Origin: Amorphoplanes digitatis
GTDB taxonomy: Bacteria > Actinomycetota > Actinomycetes > Mycobacteriales > Micromonosporaceae
Assembly (NCBI RefSeq): GCF_014205335.1
Contig: NZ_JACHNH010000001.1
Location: 6,194,501 to 6,258,500, forward strand
DNA: 64,000 bases
Direction of reading: 5' to 3'
Under the pieces are notes generated by a model. The model saw nothing but the letters and a program-made list of their open reading frames with translations. It searched no databases and was not told where the DNA came from. Of this stretch, positions 33,596 to 42,311 are shown piece by piece. Positions within the stretch are counted from its first letter, which is position 1. Every line of letters begins with the position of its first letter. A program made the position numbers and the translations under genes.

Positions 33596-36500
33596 TCAGC
33601 CTTTCCGCCGTGCCATCGCGGCGACCAGTTCGGAGACCGTCTGGTGACGCAACAGCATGTCGAAGCTCAGGTCGACGCCGCCGTCGTTGAGCTGCGCGAC
33701 GACCCGCATGGCCAGCAGGCTGTGCCCGCCCAGGTCGAAGAAGTTGTCGTGCGGTCCGATCGACTCCACGCCGAGCGCCTCGGCCCACACCTGGGCCACC
33801 CGCCGCGACAGGCCATCACCGGGTACGGGGGCCGGGTCGGGTCGGCCGGTGGCCGGCGGTTCCGGCAGGGCGGCCCGGTCGACCTTGCCGTTGCGGGTCA
33901 GCGGCTTCGCCGCCAGCGGCACCAGCGCACTGGGGACCATGTACCCGGGCAGCCGCTCCCGCAGGTGGTCGAGGATCGCGGCGGCCGGCAGCGGCGACGC
34001 CTCCGGTACGACGTACCCCACGAGCCGCCGGTCACCCGGCCGGTCCTCGCGGACGACGGCGACCGCGTCCCGCACCGCCTCGTGACCGCGGAGCGCGGCT
34101 TCCACCTCGCCGTACTCCAGCCGGAATCCGCGCAGCTTCACCTGGTCGTCGATCCGCCCGATGAATTCGATGTCGCCGTCGGAGCGCTGGCGCACGTGGT
34201 CGCCTGTGCGGTACATCCGGGCACCCGGCGCCCCGAACGGGTCGGGAACGAACCGTTCGGCGGTCAGGCCGGGACGGTTGAGGTAGCCGCGGGCGACACC
34301 GGCACCTCCGATGTACAGCTCACCCGGCGCGCCGACGGGTACCGGTCGTCCCGTTCGGTCCAGGACGTACAGGCAGGTGTTGGCGATCGGCCGGCCGACC
34401 GGGATGGTGCGCCACCAGTGCGGTATCTCGTCCGGAACGTCGAACATGCTCGCGAAGGTGGTGCATTCGGTGGGCCCGTAGGCATGACTGATCCGCAGGC
34501 GCGGCCACAGCTCGCGTACCCGGCGGAAATGCGCCACCGACGCGGCCTCGCCGCCCGTGATGACCTGCTGGACGTGGCCGAAGACGGCGGACTTCTCGTC
34601 GACGAACACGTTGAACAGCCCCGTGGTGAGCCACAGGGTGGTGGCGCCGTTGCGGGCGATCGCGCGGTGCACGGTGTCCGGATCGGGCCGCCCGCCGTCG
34701 AGCAGGACGCAGGAACCGCCGTGCAGCAACGGCCCCCAGAGTTCGAACGTGGCGGCGTCGAAACACACCGGCGCCGTCTGCGCCGTCCGCATCCCCGCCG
34801 AGAAGCCCGCGTACCCGGTATCGGACAGGAGCGCGATCGCCTGCCGGTGCTCGACCATTACCCCCTTCGGGATGCCGGTGGAGCCGGAGGTGTAGATGAC
34901 GTACGCGAGATCCCGGGGACCGCACGGGTACCGCGGCGGCGTCGACGGCAGGTCGCGCCAGCGCCCGGCGTCCCGGTCCAGGCGCACGGGGCACGGAAAC
35001 GCGTCGCCGAACCGGTCGGCGAGTGCGGCACTGGTGAGCACCGTCGGTGCGGACGCGTCCGCGAGCAGCAGCCGCGCCCGGGCCACCGGATCGGCGGCGT
35101 CGAGCGGCAGGTACGCGGCGCCGGCCTTCAGCACGGCCAGCAGGGCGATCACCACGTCGGCACCGGGTTCGAGGCAGACGCCCACGACGCTGCCGGAACC
35201 GATCCCCTGCCCACGCAGGTACCGGGACAGCCGGTTGGTCCGGCGGTCCAGTTCGCCGTAGGTCAGCGACGCGTCCCCGTACACGAGCGCGACCGCGTCC
35301 GGCGTGTCCCGGGCCTGGTCGGCGAAGAGCTCGTGGAGGCAGCGATCCGGGTAGGGCACCCGGCGGTTGTTGTGAGCCACGACGGCCGTGTGCCATTCGG
35401 CGTCCGGCAGCGCCGGCAGCTCGCTCAGGCGGGCCTGCGGCCGGTCGGCGACGGCGGCGAGCAGATCGGTGAAGCGGTCCGCCATCCGCCGCGCCGTCAC
35501 CTCCTCGAACAGGTCGGTGGCGTAGACGAGGTCGCCGTCGATGCCGCCGTCCGCGGTCTCGTGCAGGTGCAGTTCGAGATCGAAGCGGGTCCACCGGGTC
35601 TCGTCGGTGTACTCCGGCGTCAGTCTCAGGCCGTCACCCAGGTCGAAGTTCCACCGGCGCTGTTCGGGCAGGAGCTGCACGGTCGCCTGGAAGATCGGGT
35701 TGTAGCCGATGTCGCGCGGCGGTCCCAGCTCCTCCACCATCTGCTCGAACGGCATCTCCTGGTTGCCGTAGACGTCCCGGATCGCGGCGCGGGCACGCGT
35801 CACCAGATCGGTGAAGCGCGGATCGCCACGGCAGTCGCCCCGCACGGGAAGCACGTTGACGAAGAGTCCGATGAGGGACTCATGCCGGCGGTCGCGACCC
35901 GCGAAGGGCACGCCGACGACGATGTCGTCCTGACCGGTGCTGCGGGCCAGCATGAGCTGATACGCCGCCAGCAGGACCATGAACAGCGTGGCCCGTTCGC
36001 CGCGGGCCAGCGACCGCAACCGCTCCGCCTGCTCCGGTGCGATCCGCAGCCGATGGTTGCGGCCACGGTACGACGCCGCGGTGGGCGGCCGCGCCCGGTC
36101 GGTGGGCAGGTCGAGCAGGGCCGGCGCACCGGCGAGCAGGTCACGCCAGAACTCGCCCAGCCGTGCCCGGACCGGACCCGCCAGCCGGTCCCGCTGCTGC
36201 CGGGCGAAGTCGCCGTACTGCAGGGCGAGCGGCGGCAACGGGCCGGGCTCACCTCGCCGGGCCGCCGGGTAGAGCGCCACCAGCTCGTCCAGCAGCACGT
36301 GCATCGACCAGCCGTCCGCGACGATGTGATGCACGCCGATCACCAGCAGGTGCTCCCGCTCGGCCAGGCGGGCGAGCCCGGCCCGCAGCAACGGCCCTCG
36401 CGACAGGTCGTACGGCCGGTCGCCGAATTCGGCCGCCCACCGCGACGACCACGACCGCGCCGACTCCCCGTCACCCCGCCCGGGGTAGGTCGCGAGCGTG

Positions 36501-36742
36501 ACCGGCACCGGTGCCGGCGGTGCGGCGGCCCGCCCGGGTTGACCGTCCCGGGCCGGGAAGGTCGTCCGGAGTACCTCGTGGCGGGTGACGATCTCTGTCA
36601 GCGCCCTGCCCAGCGCCGGGCGGTCGAGGGGCCCGTCCAGGCGGTAGGAGACGACCATCGCGTAGGAGCCGGCCCGCGGGGCGAGCTGGTCCAGCAACCA
36701 CAGCCGCTGCTGCGCGAAGGAGAGCGGCACGGCTACGTCCAT
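33596..36742 (-). CDS. NRPS C-A-T module (Val-like specificity)
   Basis: 1048 residues. Start is the ATG encoding MDVAVPLSFAQQRLW, overlapping the upstream NRPS stop by ten bases. The condensation domain (1-440) has HHIVADGW at 138. The adenylation domain (about 465-960) has YTSGSTGIPKGVMVEH, CFDAATFELWG, HAYGPTECTTF, YRTGD and NGKVDRAAL. The carrier domain has FFDLGGHSLLAM. The specificity residues read D-A-F-W-I-G-A-T-F-K, one change from the well-known valine code with G at the seventh position, so Val or a similar branched residue is expected. No epimerase domain. It ends at the T domain, so it must pass its chain to a C domain on another protein, most likely the C-A-T-TE enzyme. Confidence 0.93.
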   Translation of the reverse strand: MDVAVPLSFAQQRLWLLDQLAPRAGSYAMVVSYRLDGPLDRPALGRALTEIVTRHEVLRTTFPARDGQPGRAAAPPAPVPVTLATYPGRGDGESARSWSSRWAAEFGDRPYDLSRGPLLRAGLARLAEREHLLVIGVHHIVADGWSMHVLLDELVALYPAARRGEPGPLPPLALQYGDFARQQRDRLAGPVRARLGEFWRDLLAGAPALLDLPTDRARPPTAASYRGRNHRLRIAPEQAERLRSLARGERATLFMVLLAAYQLMLARSTGQDDIVVGVPFAGRDRRHESLIGLFVNVLPVRGDCRGDPRFTDLVTRARAAIRDVYGNQEMPFEQMVEELGPPRDIGYNPIFQATVQLLPEQRRWNFDLGDGLRLTPEYTDETRWTRFDLELHLHETADGGIDGDLVYATDLFEEVTARRMADRFTDLLAAVADRPQARLSELPALPDAEWHTAVVAHNNRRVPYPDRCLHELFADQARDTPDAVALVYGDASLTYGELDRRTNRLSRYLRGQGIGSGSVVGVCLEPGADVVIALLAVLKAGAAYLPLDAADPVARARLLLADASAPTVLTSAALADRFGDAFPCPVRLDRDAGRWRDLPSTPPRYPCGPRDLAYVIYTSGSTGIPKGVMVEHRQAIALLSDTGYAGFSAGMRTAQTAPVCFDAATFELWGPLLHGGSCVLLDGGRPDPDTVHRAIARNGATTLWLTTGLFNVFVDEKSAVFGHVQQVITGGEAASVAHFRRVRELWPRLRISHAYGPTECTTFASMFDVPDEIPHWWRTIPVGRPIANTCLYVLDRTGRPVPVGAPGELYIGGAGVARGYLNRPGLTAERFVPDPFGAPGARMYRTGDHVRQRSDGDIEFIGRIDDQVKLRGFRLEYGEVEAALRGHEAVRDAVAVVREDRPGDRRLVGYVVPEASPLPAAAILDHLRERLPGYMVPSALVPLAAKPLTRNGKVDRAALPEPPATGRPDPAPVPGDGLSRRVAQVWAEALGVESIGPHDNFFDLGGHSLLAMRVVAQLNDGGVDLSFDMLLRHQTVSELVAAMARRKG

Positions 36743-37500
36743 GTGATGACGGTGTCGTCGTCGCGGTGGCCGAGCAGCATGGAGGCGGTGGCCCGCGGTC
36801 CCCGGCTCGGGGTCACGGCGTGCACGTGCCCGGCGTTGAACACGTACAGGTCGCCGGGCCCGACATCCAGGCTGATGCTCGGGATTCCCGCCAGCGCCGA
36901 GACCGGGTAGGGGCCGCCGTCGAGCTGCGTGTGGAACCGGCGCCGGCCCGGATCGTCCGGCTTGATGTTCCAGAAGACCAGCCGGCCGCCGCCCTCGTTC
37001 GCCAGGCAGAGGTTGACGGCACCCACCTGGTAGCCGGGTACCAGCTGCACCTCGAACCCGGCCTGCGCCGGGTGGGCGCACTGTGCGCCGTCCTCGTGCG
37101 GGACGAGCGCGAAGTCGCCCCGGCCGGCCCAGGACCGCGCGACACCCAGGCATGCCTGGCCACCGTCGTGTCCGGCGGGGCGCAACGTCACGCCCGAGCC
37201 GCGGAGGTAGGTGGCGAGCCCTTCCCGGAAGGCCCGCCAGGGACTCCCCTCGAACCACAACACCTGCTCCACCGCTTCGCGGGTGGACCGCGCATCGGCG
37301 AGGTAGTCGGCGGTCGTCTTCTGATAGTGGTACGCGCCGAGGTAGATGCCGGCCGCGTCGTCGTCGCGCTGGACGGCGGCCGGGTGTGCGCGGAACCGGT
37401 CGAGGATCCGGGCCACCTCCGCCGGGGAGTACGCCTGGCGGAACACCACACCCGCCACCTCGCCGCGGAGCACCCGTACCGCGTCGGCCGGGTCGAACGA
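36733..37500 (-). other. Fused 2OG-Fe(II) oxygenase-like domain
   Basis: C-terminal ~255 residues of the preceding NRPS. After a linker (GLSGWSGPADYFRLV), the segment shows GVVFRQAYSPAEVARILD, a jelly-roll core around GDFALVPHEDGAQC, and GYQVGAVNLCLANEGGGRLVFWN. It ends with GDLYVFNAGHVHAVTP. The HxD...H triad and a following Arg are all present. No part of this region looks like an NRPS terminal-condensation or TE domain. Substrate is probably a carrier-bound residue; this is inference. Confidence 0.7.
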
Positions 37501-40500
37501 CGTGCGCTCGACGAGGCGGAAGTAGTCGGCCGGGCCGCTCCATCCGCTGAGGCCGGTGGTCCTGCCGGTGTGCGCGCTGCCCCGGCGGATGGCGGCGAGC
37601 ATGGCGTCGCCGATGTCGGCCACCGTCTGCCGGGTCACCCGGTCCGGGCGGAAGACGAGGTGTGCCCGGTAGCCACCGTCGGTCTGCGGCCACAGGGCAT
37701 TGCCCAGCTCGGTCATCGCGATCGGCGGGTCCGAGCGGAAGAACCGGGCGGTGCAGCCGGTCAGCTCCAGCCCCGGGTCGTTCTTGGGTTCCAGCGTGAA
37801 CATCGTCTGGTACAGCGCGGGGCGCCCGGTGCGCTCCGGGTTGACGACGCGCACGACCTCGCTGAAGGCGATGTCCTGCGCTCCCAGCGCCGCCCGCATC
37901 CGCCGGCCCGTGCCGCGCAGGGCCGTCACCGGCTCGTCGTACGGCGTGGGCCGGGCCCGGACGCAGACGATGTCGATGAGGCAGTTCACGCCGCCGCCGC
38001 CGGCCGGGTCGCGGCGCTTGGTGACCGGTACGCCGACCCCGAAGTCACGGGCACCGGTGACGGTCGCGATGCCTTCGGCGTACGCGTTGAACAGGGCGGC
38101 GAACCGCGTGGAGCCGGCCGCCGCGGCCTGCGCGTCGCACAGTGCGACGTCATCCGGGGTGATCCACACGTCCATCGCGTCCGACTCCGCGGCATCGGGA
38201 TCGGGCCGGTCGGCGAAGCACAGAGGCGCCAGCCCGTCGAGCTCCGCCCGCCAGAAGGCGCGCTGCTCGGCCAGGTCGGCGTTGCCCAGCGGCTGCTGGT
38301 ACGCCTGGTACATCTCGGTGAGCGACGGCGCCGGCGCGGGGAAGGCCGGTTCCCGCCCGGCCGCCCGGGCGGCGTAGCACCGGGACAGGTCGTCGACGAG
38401 GACCAACTCGGCGTTGCCGTCCCAGGCGATGTGATGCACCACCACGCCGAGCAGCGTCCGGGCCGTCGACGCGCACCGCACGAGCACCACCCGCCACACC
38501 TCACCGCCGGCGAGGTCCAGCGGGCGTTCCAGCTCGGCCAGGACGATCGGCGTCGCCTGCTCCTCGGTGTCCGCCTGCGGCAGCACCCGCAGCGGATCCC
38601 GGCCGGTGCCGGGTTCGACCACCGCCACCGGCGGGTCGTCCAACACGTACCGGGCCCGTAGCGACTCGTGCCGCGCGTGGGCGTCGCGTACCGCCTGGGC
38701 CAGTGCGGCCTCGTCCAGCGGTCCCTCGATCCACCAGCCGAACGGGCAGTTGGCGGCGGTGTCCGCGGATACCTCGTTGGCCAGGAGGAACTCGATCTGG
38801 ATCGGCAGCAGCGGTACGCGGCGCGGCGGATGGCCGGCCGCCGTCGGCGCCGTGTGCGGCTCGGCGGTCACCGTCGCGAGCCATTCCGCGAGACCGCCCG
38901 CGGTGGGCCGGCGCATGAACCGGGACACCGGAACCTCGACGCCGAGGTGCCGCGCGAGCCGGATGCAGACCCGGCCGGCGTCCAGCGATGTCCCGCCCAG
39001 CTCGAAGAACGCAACGTCGTCGGGGATGTCCGGGCGCCCGAGCACCGCGGCGTAGGCCTGCCGCACCGCGACGAGCACGTCGTCACCGGAGGTGAGCGGG
39101 CCGGCCGCACCGACGGGCTGGCGCAGCATCACGCCGGCTTCCTGTTCCAGGACCCGCAGGTCCAATTTGCCGTTGGGTTGCAGTGGCAACGCGCTGCGCC
39201 AGACCAGCCGGTCCGGCAGGAGGTGGGTGGGCAGTTCGCCGGCGAGCGCGGCGCGCAGGGCGGCGCCGTCCACCCGTGCGCCGTCGGTCGTGTAGAAGGC
39301 CACCAGTCCGACGTGCCGGCCGGTCTCGTCGCGGGGGGACACGACGACGCAGCGGCTGACTCCGCTGCGGCGCGCCACCTCGCGCTCCACCTCCTCCGGC
39401 GCCACCCGGTGCCCGCGTATCTTGACCTGCCGGTCCACCCGGCCGTCGTAGTGCAGCACGCCCGCCGGCGACCGGTGCCCGAGGTCGCCGGTGCGGTACA
39501 GCCGCCGGGTCCGGCCGGCCAGCCGGCGTTCCACGAACCGCGCCTCATCGTCCGCCTCGGACAGGTAGTCGAGCGCCAGCCGGGAACCCTCGAGGTAGAT
39601 CTCGCCGCTCTCGTCCGGCGGGCACTGCTGCCCGTCGGCGGTCAGCACGTGGACGTCGGTCCCGGCCACCGGCCTGCCGATCGGGACGCCGGCCGGATCG
39701 GCGCAGTCCGCCTCGGTGATCCGGTGGGTGGTCGCGAAGATGGTGCACTCCACCGGCCCGTACCCGTTGACCAGATGGACGTCCGGATACCGGCGGAGGA
39801 ACCGGGCGGCGTGACCGGGCGAGACCCGCTCGCCGCCGATCATCACCTGGCGCAGCCCGGCGAACGCGTCCAGGTCCTCCTCCACCACCACGTTGAACAG
39901 GGCCGCTCCGAGCCACGCGGTGTTCACGCCGGCCCGGCCGACAACCCGCCGGAGACTGGCGGCGTCCAGGTACGGCTCGTCCACCACCACCGAGGTGCCG
40001 CCGGACAGCAGCGGGCCCCACAGCTCGAGGCTGAACGCGTCCCAGGGCACGGGCGCGGCCAGCGGCATCACCGTCCGCTCGTCGAACTCCGCGAACCGGC
40101 AGCCGGCCAGCAGGTCCACCGTGGCCCGGTGCGGCGAGACGACGGCCTTCGGCACACCCGTGCTGCCTGAGGTGAAGAAGACCGTCGCCGGGCTGGTGTC
40201 GTCGACGACCGGCCGGTCCGGGTGCAGGCCGAGCTTGGCCCACATCGCCACGTCCCCGTCGGGGAGGTGGGCGCACGGCACGCCGGGCGGTGCCGCGGCG
40301 TTCGGCGGCAGGACCAGTGGCCCGCCTAGCGTGGCCGCCAGCGCCGCGATGCGAGCCGGCGGCCACGCCGGGTCGAGCGCGGCGTAGCAACCGCCGATCT
40401 TGAGGATGCCCAGCAGGGTCGCCGCCAACTCGGGCGACCGGGGCAGCAGCACCGGCAGGTACGCGCCCGCGCCGGCTCCGGCCTGTGCCAGGGTCACCGC

Positions 40501-40617
40501 CACCGCGTCGGACGCGGCGTCCAGCGTCTCGTAGTCGACGGTCCGCTCGCCGTGCACCATGGCGGTCGACGCCGGTGACCCGGCGGCGCGTGCCCTGAAG
40601 CGCTCGTGGATGGTCAC
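36733..40617 (-). CDS. NRPS A-T-C with C-terminal Fe(II)/2-oxoglutarate oxygenase-like domain
   Basis: 1294 residues. The GTG at 40617 overlaps the carbamoyltransferase stop by four bases. The frame is open further upstream, but there it only shadows that gene. The A domain (1-490) has FFTSGSTGVPKAVV, PWDAFSLELWG, NGYGPVECTIF and PNGKLDLR. The T domain (511-585) has ELGGTSL with Ser544. The C domain (about 600-1015) has HHIAWDG at 728. Residues about 1040-1294 resemble a double-stranded beta-helix oxygenase, with facial-triad candidates H1174 and D1176 (VPHEDGAQC) and H1266 (HVHAVTPSRGPR), and R1275 for 2-oxoglutarate. The Asp in HxD favours hydroxylation over halogenation. Pocket code is about D-A-L-W-M-G-G-I-F-K, branched-aliphatic-like. 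This fusion order is unusual. Confidence 0.9.
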   Translation of the reverse strand: MTIHERFRARAAGSPASTAMVHGERTVDYETLDAASDAVAVTLAQAGAGAGAYLPVLLPRSPELAATLLGILKIGGCYAALDPAWPPARIAALAATLGGPLVLPPNAAAPPGVPCAHLPDGDVAMWAKLGLHPDRPVVDDTSPATVFFTSGSTGVPKAVVSPHRATVDLLAGCRFAEFDERTVMPLAAPVPWDAFSLELWGPLLSGGTSVVVDEPYLDAASLRRVVGRAGVNTAWLGAALFNVVVEEDLDAFAGLRQVMIGGERVSPGHAARFLRRYPDVHLVNGYGPVECTIFATTHRITEADCADPAGVPIGRPVAGTDVHVLTADGQQCPPDESGEIYLEGSRLALDYLSEADDEARFVERRLAGRTRRLYRTGDLGHRSPAGVLHYDGRVDRQVKIRGHRVAPEEVEREVARRSGVSRCVVVSPRDETGRHVGLVAFYTTDGARVDGAALRAALAGELPTHLLPDRLVWRSALPLQPNGKLDLRVLEQEAGVMLRQPVGAAGPLTSGDDVLVAVRQAYAAVLGRPDIPDDVAFFELGGTSLDAGRVCIRLARHLGVEVPVSRFMRRPTAGGLAEWLATVTAEPHTAPTAAGHPPRRVPLLPIQIEFLLANEVSADTAANCPFGWWIEGPLDEAALAQAVRDAHARHESLRARYVLDDPPVAVVEPGTGRDPLRVLPQADTEEQATPIVLAELERPLDLAGGEVWRVVLVRCASTARTLLGVVVHHIAWDGNAELVLVDDLSRCYAARAAGREPAFPAPAPSLTEMYQAYQQPLGNADLAEQRAFWRAELDGLAPLCFADRPDPDAAESDAMDVWITPDDVALCDAQAAAAGSTRFAALFNAYAEGIATVTGARDFGVGVPVTKRRDPAGGGGVNCLIDIVCVRARPTPYDEPVTALRGTGRRMRAALGAQDIAFSEVVRVVNPERTGRPALYQTMFTLEPKNDPGLELTGCTARFFRSDPPIAMTELGNALWPQTDGGYRAHLVFRPDRVTRQTVADIGDAMLAAIRRGSAHTGRTTGLSGWSGPADYFRLVERTSFDPADAVRVLRGEVAGVVFRQAYSPAEVARILDRFRAHPAAVQRDDDAAGIYLGAYHYQKTTADYLADARSTREAVEQVLWFEGSPWRAFREGLATYLRGSGVTLRPAGHDGGQACLGVARSWAGRGDFALVPHEDGAQCAHPAQAGFEVQLVPGYQVGAVNLCLANEGGGRLVFWNIKPDDPGRRRFHTQLDGGPYPVSALAGIPSISLDVGPGDLYVFNAGHVHAVTPSRGPRATASMLLGHRDDDTVITWT

Positions 40618-42311
40618 GACACTGTCCCTCCGTCCAGCTCGGGTGCGCCGGGCGCACGGTAGAGCCACGATTGCGACCAGACGTAGTCCGCGCCGCCCCA
40701 ACGCGTCGCCGAGGAGACGTCGGGGAAGAAGCCACGGCCCTGGTGGTTGGCGCTGGTGTTGCAGAGCACGGGTACGCCGGTGTGCTCGGCGTAGCGGGTC
40801 AGGATCTCGGCCACCACCGGATGCTGCGCGGGGCTGACGGTCTGGAGCCGGGCGGTTCCGTCGAGATGCACGACCGCGGGAATCCGGGTACGCCACTCGT
40901 CGCGCACGACGTGGTCGAACAGCATGTAGGGATCGGGGGTGCCGGGATCGAAGATCTGCGGTGCCGACGCCTCGAGACAGATGGGCGCCACCGGCCGGTA
41001 CGGCTCGCGGCCCTTCATCTCGTTGAGCCGGTCCTTCATCTTCGGGTCGTCGGCCGGCGCCAGGATGCTCCGGTTGCCCAGTGCCCGGGGCCCCAGTTCG
41101 GCCCGGCCGTCGAGGACCACCACCGGCTGGCCCCGTTCGTGCAGCAGCCGCGCCACGCCCGCCGGATCGCACGGCTCCCGTTCCCAGCCCGGCGCCGGCT
41201 CCGCCGGTACCGGCCGCGGGCCCTGATACGCGTCCCAGGTGACCGACAACTCTCCCTGCGCGCCGGCCAGGTGTGCGCACGCGGCGCCGAAGGCCGATCC
41301 GGCGTCGTTGGGAAAGGGCGGCACCCACACCTCGGCGAACAGGCCGCTGGAGCGCAACGCGCTGTTCCACTTGATGTTCAGCGCGCAGCCGCCCGAGAGG
41401 CACAGGTTGACCCCGTCGCCGGCGCGACCACCCAGTATGCGGCGGAAGGCGTCCACCAACTGCCGGCCAAGGTACTGCTGGAACGACGCGATGAGGTCGG
41501 CGTCCGTGCGGCCGGGAAAGAGCAGGTCCCGCTGCCGCTGCACGTTGCGGCCGAGCGCCGCGCCGGTTTCGATCGAGATGACGTCCGCCTCGTCCAGCAA
41601 CGTCGCGAGTGTTGCCGTCGTGCCGGCGTCGGCGCGGCCCAGGCCGGCGTACGCCATCGCCTTGCCCGCCACACCCGAGGGGCGGGTGCGGCCGAACGCG
41701 GCCTGCTCGGCCGTGAACTCCGCCTGGTACGGGGCGAAGTGTCCGGCGAACTCGGTGAAGGCGTTGCCGTACAGCGGAAGCAGCGGGCCGAGGCTGCGGA
41801 TGGTGAACGGCTCGGGCCGTACCTCGTACAGCAGCGGCAGCATGCCGCCGTCCCACGACAGCACGTGAGCGGGCTCGCCCCGGGCGGCGAACGGGCTGGT
41901 GCTGTAGGCCGCGAAGACGTGGCCGGTGGCGTGGTGGTAGCTGACGTAGGGGCGGTCGCGGCGGCCCACCGGCAGCCCGTCGCCGTGATGGGCCGTGAGC
42001 GCACCGTCCCGGGCCGGGGTCTCCTGGTAGGGCGCGACATGCAGCGCGACCGCGCGGTCGCGGTTGCGGACGGCCAGGCGGGCCAGCGACTCGCCGCCGG
42101 TCGCGTGCCACCCGTCCACGACGAACACGTCCACGTCGGCCGGGTCCAGGCCCTCGGCGGAGAGGATGTCCTCGACCACCTCCAGCCGGTCGCCCTCGGC
42201 GTGCCGGTGATTGTTCGACAGCTTCTCGACCTCGATGCTGAACAACAGCCGGGTACCGTCGAACACGGCGACCCCGCCGTCATGGGTGAGCTTGAGCCCA
42301 CAGGTGATCAT
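40614..42311 (-). CDS. NodU/TobZ-family O-carbamoyltransferase
   Basis: 565 residues. The N-terminal ASKHA-fold domain begins GLKLTHDGGVAVFDG and has the metal-binding HxxxH in YHHATGH (H127/H131). The C-terminal carbamoyltransferase domain shows GRAELGPRALGNRSILAPADDPKMK-type sequence and GREPYRPVAP. These enzymes make carbamoyl-adenylate from carbamoyl phosphate and ATP and transfer the carbamoyl group to a hydroxyl (as in tobramycin and nodulation factors). The gene sits between two NRPS genes with four-base overlaps at both ends, so it belongs to the pathway. The acceptor could be a hydroxyl made by the fused oxygenase or a P450, or a Thr-type side chain. Confidence 0.92.
   Translation of the reverse strand: MITCGLKLTHDGGVAVFDGTRLLFSIEVEKLSNNHRHAEGDRLEVVEDILSAEGLDPADVDVFVVDGWHATGGESLARLAVRNRDRAVALHVAPYQETPARDGALTAHHGDGLPVGRRDRPYVSYHHATGHVFAAYSTSPFAARGEPAHVLSWDGGMLPLLYEVRPEPFTIRSLGPLLPLYGNAFTEFAGHFAPYQAEFTAEQAAFGRTRPSGVAGKAMAYAGLGRADAGTTATLATLLDEADVISIETGAALGRNVQRQRDLLFPGRTDADLIASFQQYLGRQLVDAFRRILGGRAGDGVNLCLSGGCALNIKWNSALRSSGLFAEVWVPPFPNDAGSAFGAACAHLAGAQGELSVTWDAYQGPRPVPAEPAPGWEREPCDPAGVARLLHERGQPVVVLDGRAELGPRALGNRSILAPADDPKMKDRLNEMKGREPYRPVAPICLEASAPQIFDPGTPDPYMLFDHVVRDEWRTRIPAVVHLDGTARLQTVSPAQHPVVAEILTRYAEHTGVPVLCNTSANHQGRGFFPDVSSATRWGGADYVWSQSWLYRAPGAPELDGGTVS

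Noticed and set aside
33449..36910. Very long open frame (over 1100 codons) on the + strand opposite the NRPS genes
   Set aside because: Composition is Arg/Gly/Pro-rich with no domain motif; it mirrors high-GC codon bias of the real leftward NRPS genes.
36743..37693. Upstream extension of the C-A-T frame
   Set aside because: It overlaps the oxygenase domain in another frame and lacks motifs; the protein starts at MDVAVPLSFAQQR.
37500..38300. A second thioesterase or reductase at the end of the A-T-C-oxygenase protein
   Set aside because: No GxSxG or nucleotide-binding motif; the region is the end of the C domain plus linker.
40618..42111. Open extension of the A-T-C-oxygenase frame upstream through the carbamoyltransferase gene
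   Set aside because: The extension has no conserved sequence and lies in another frame of a clear NodU gene; the GTG at 40617 with a four-base overlap is a better start.
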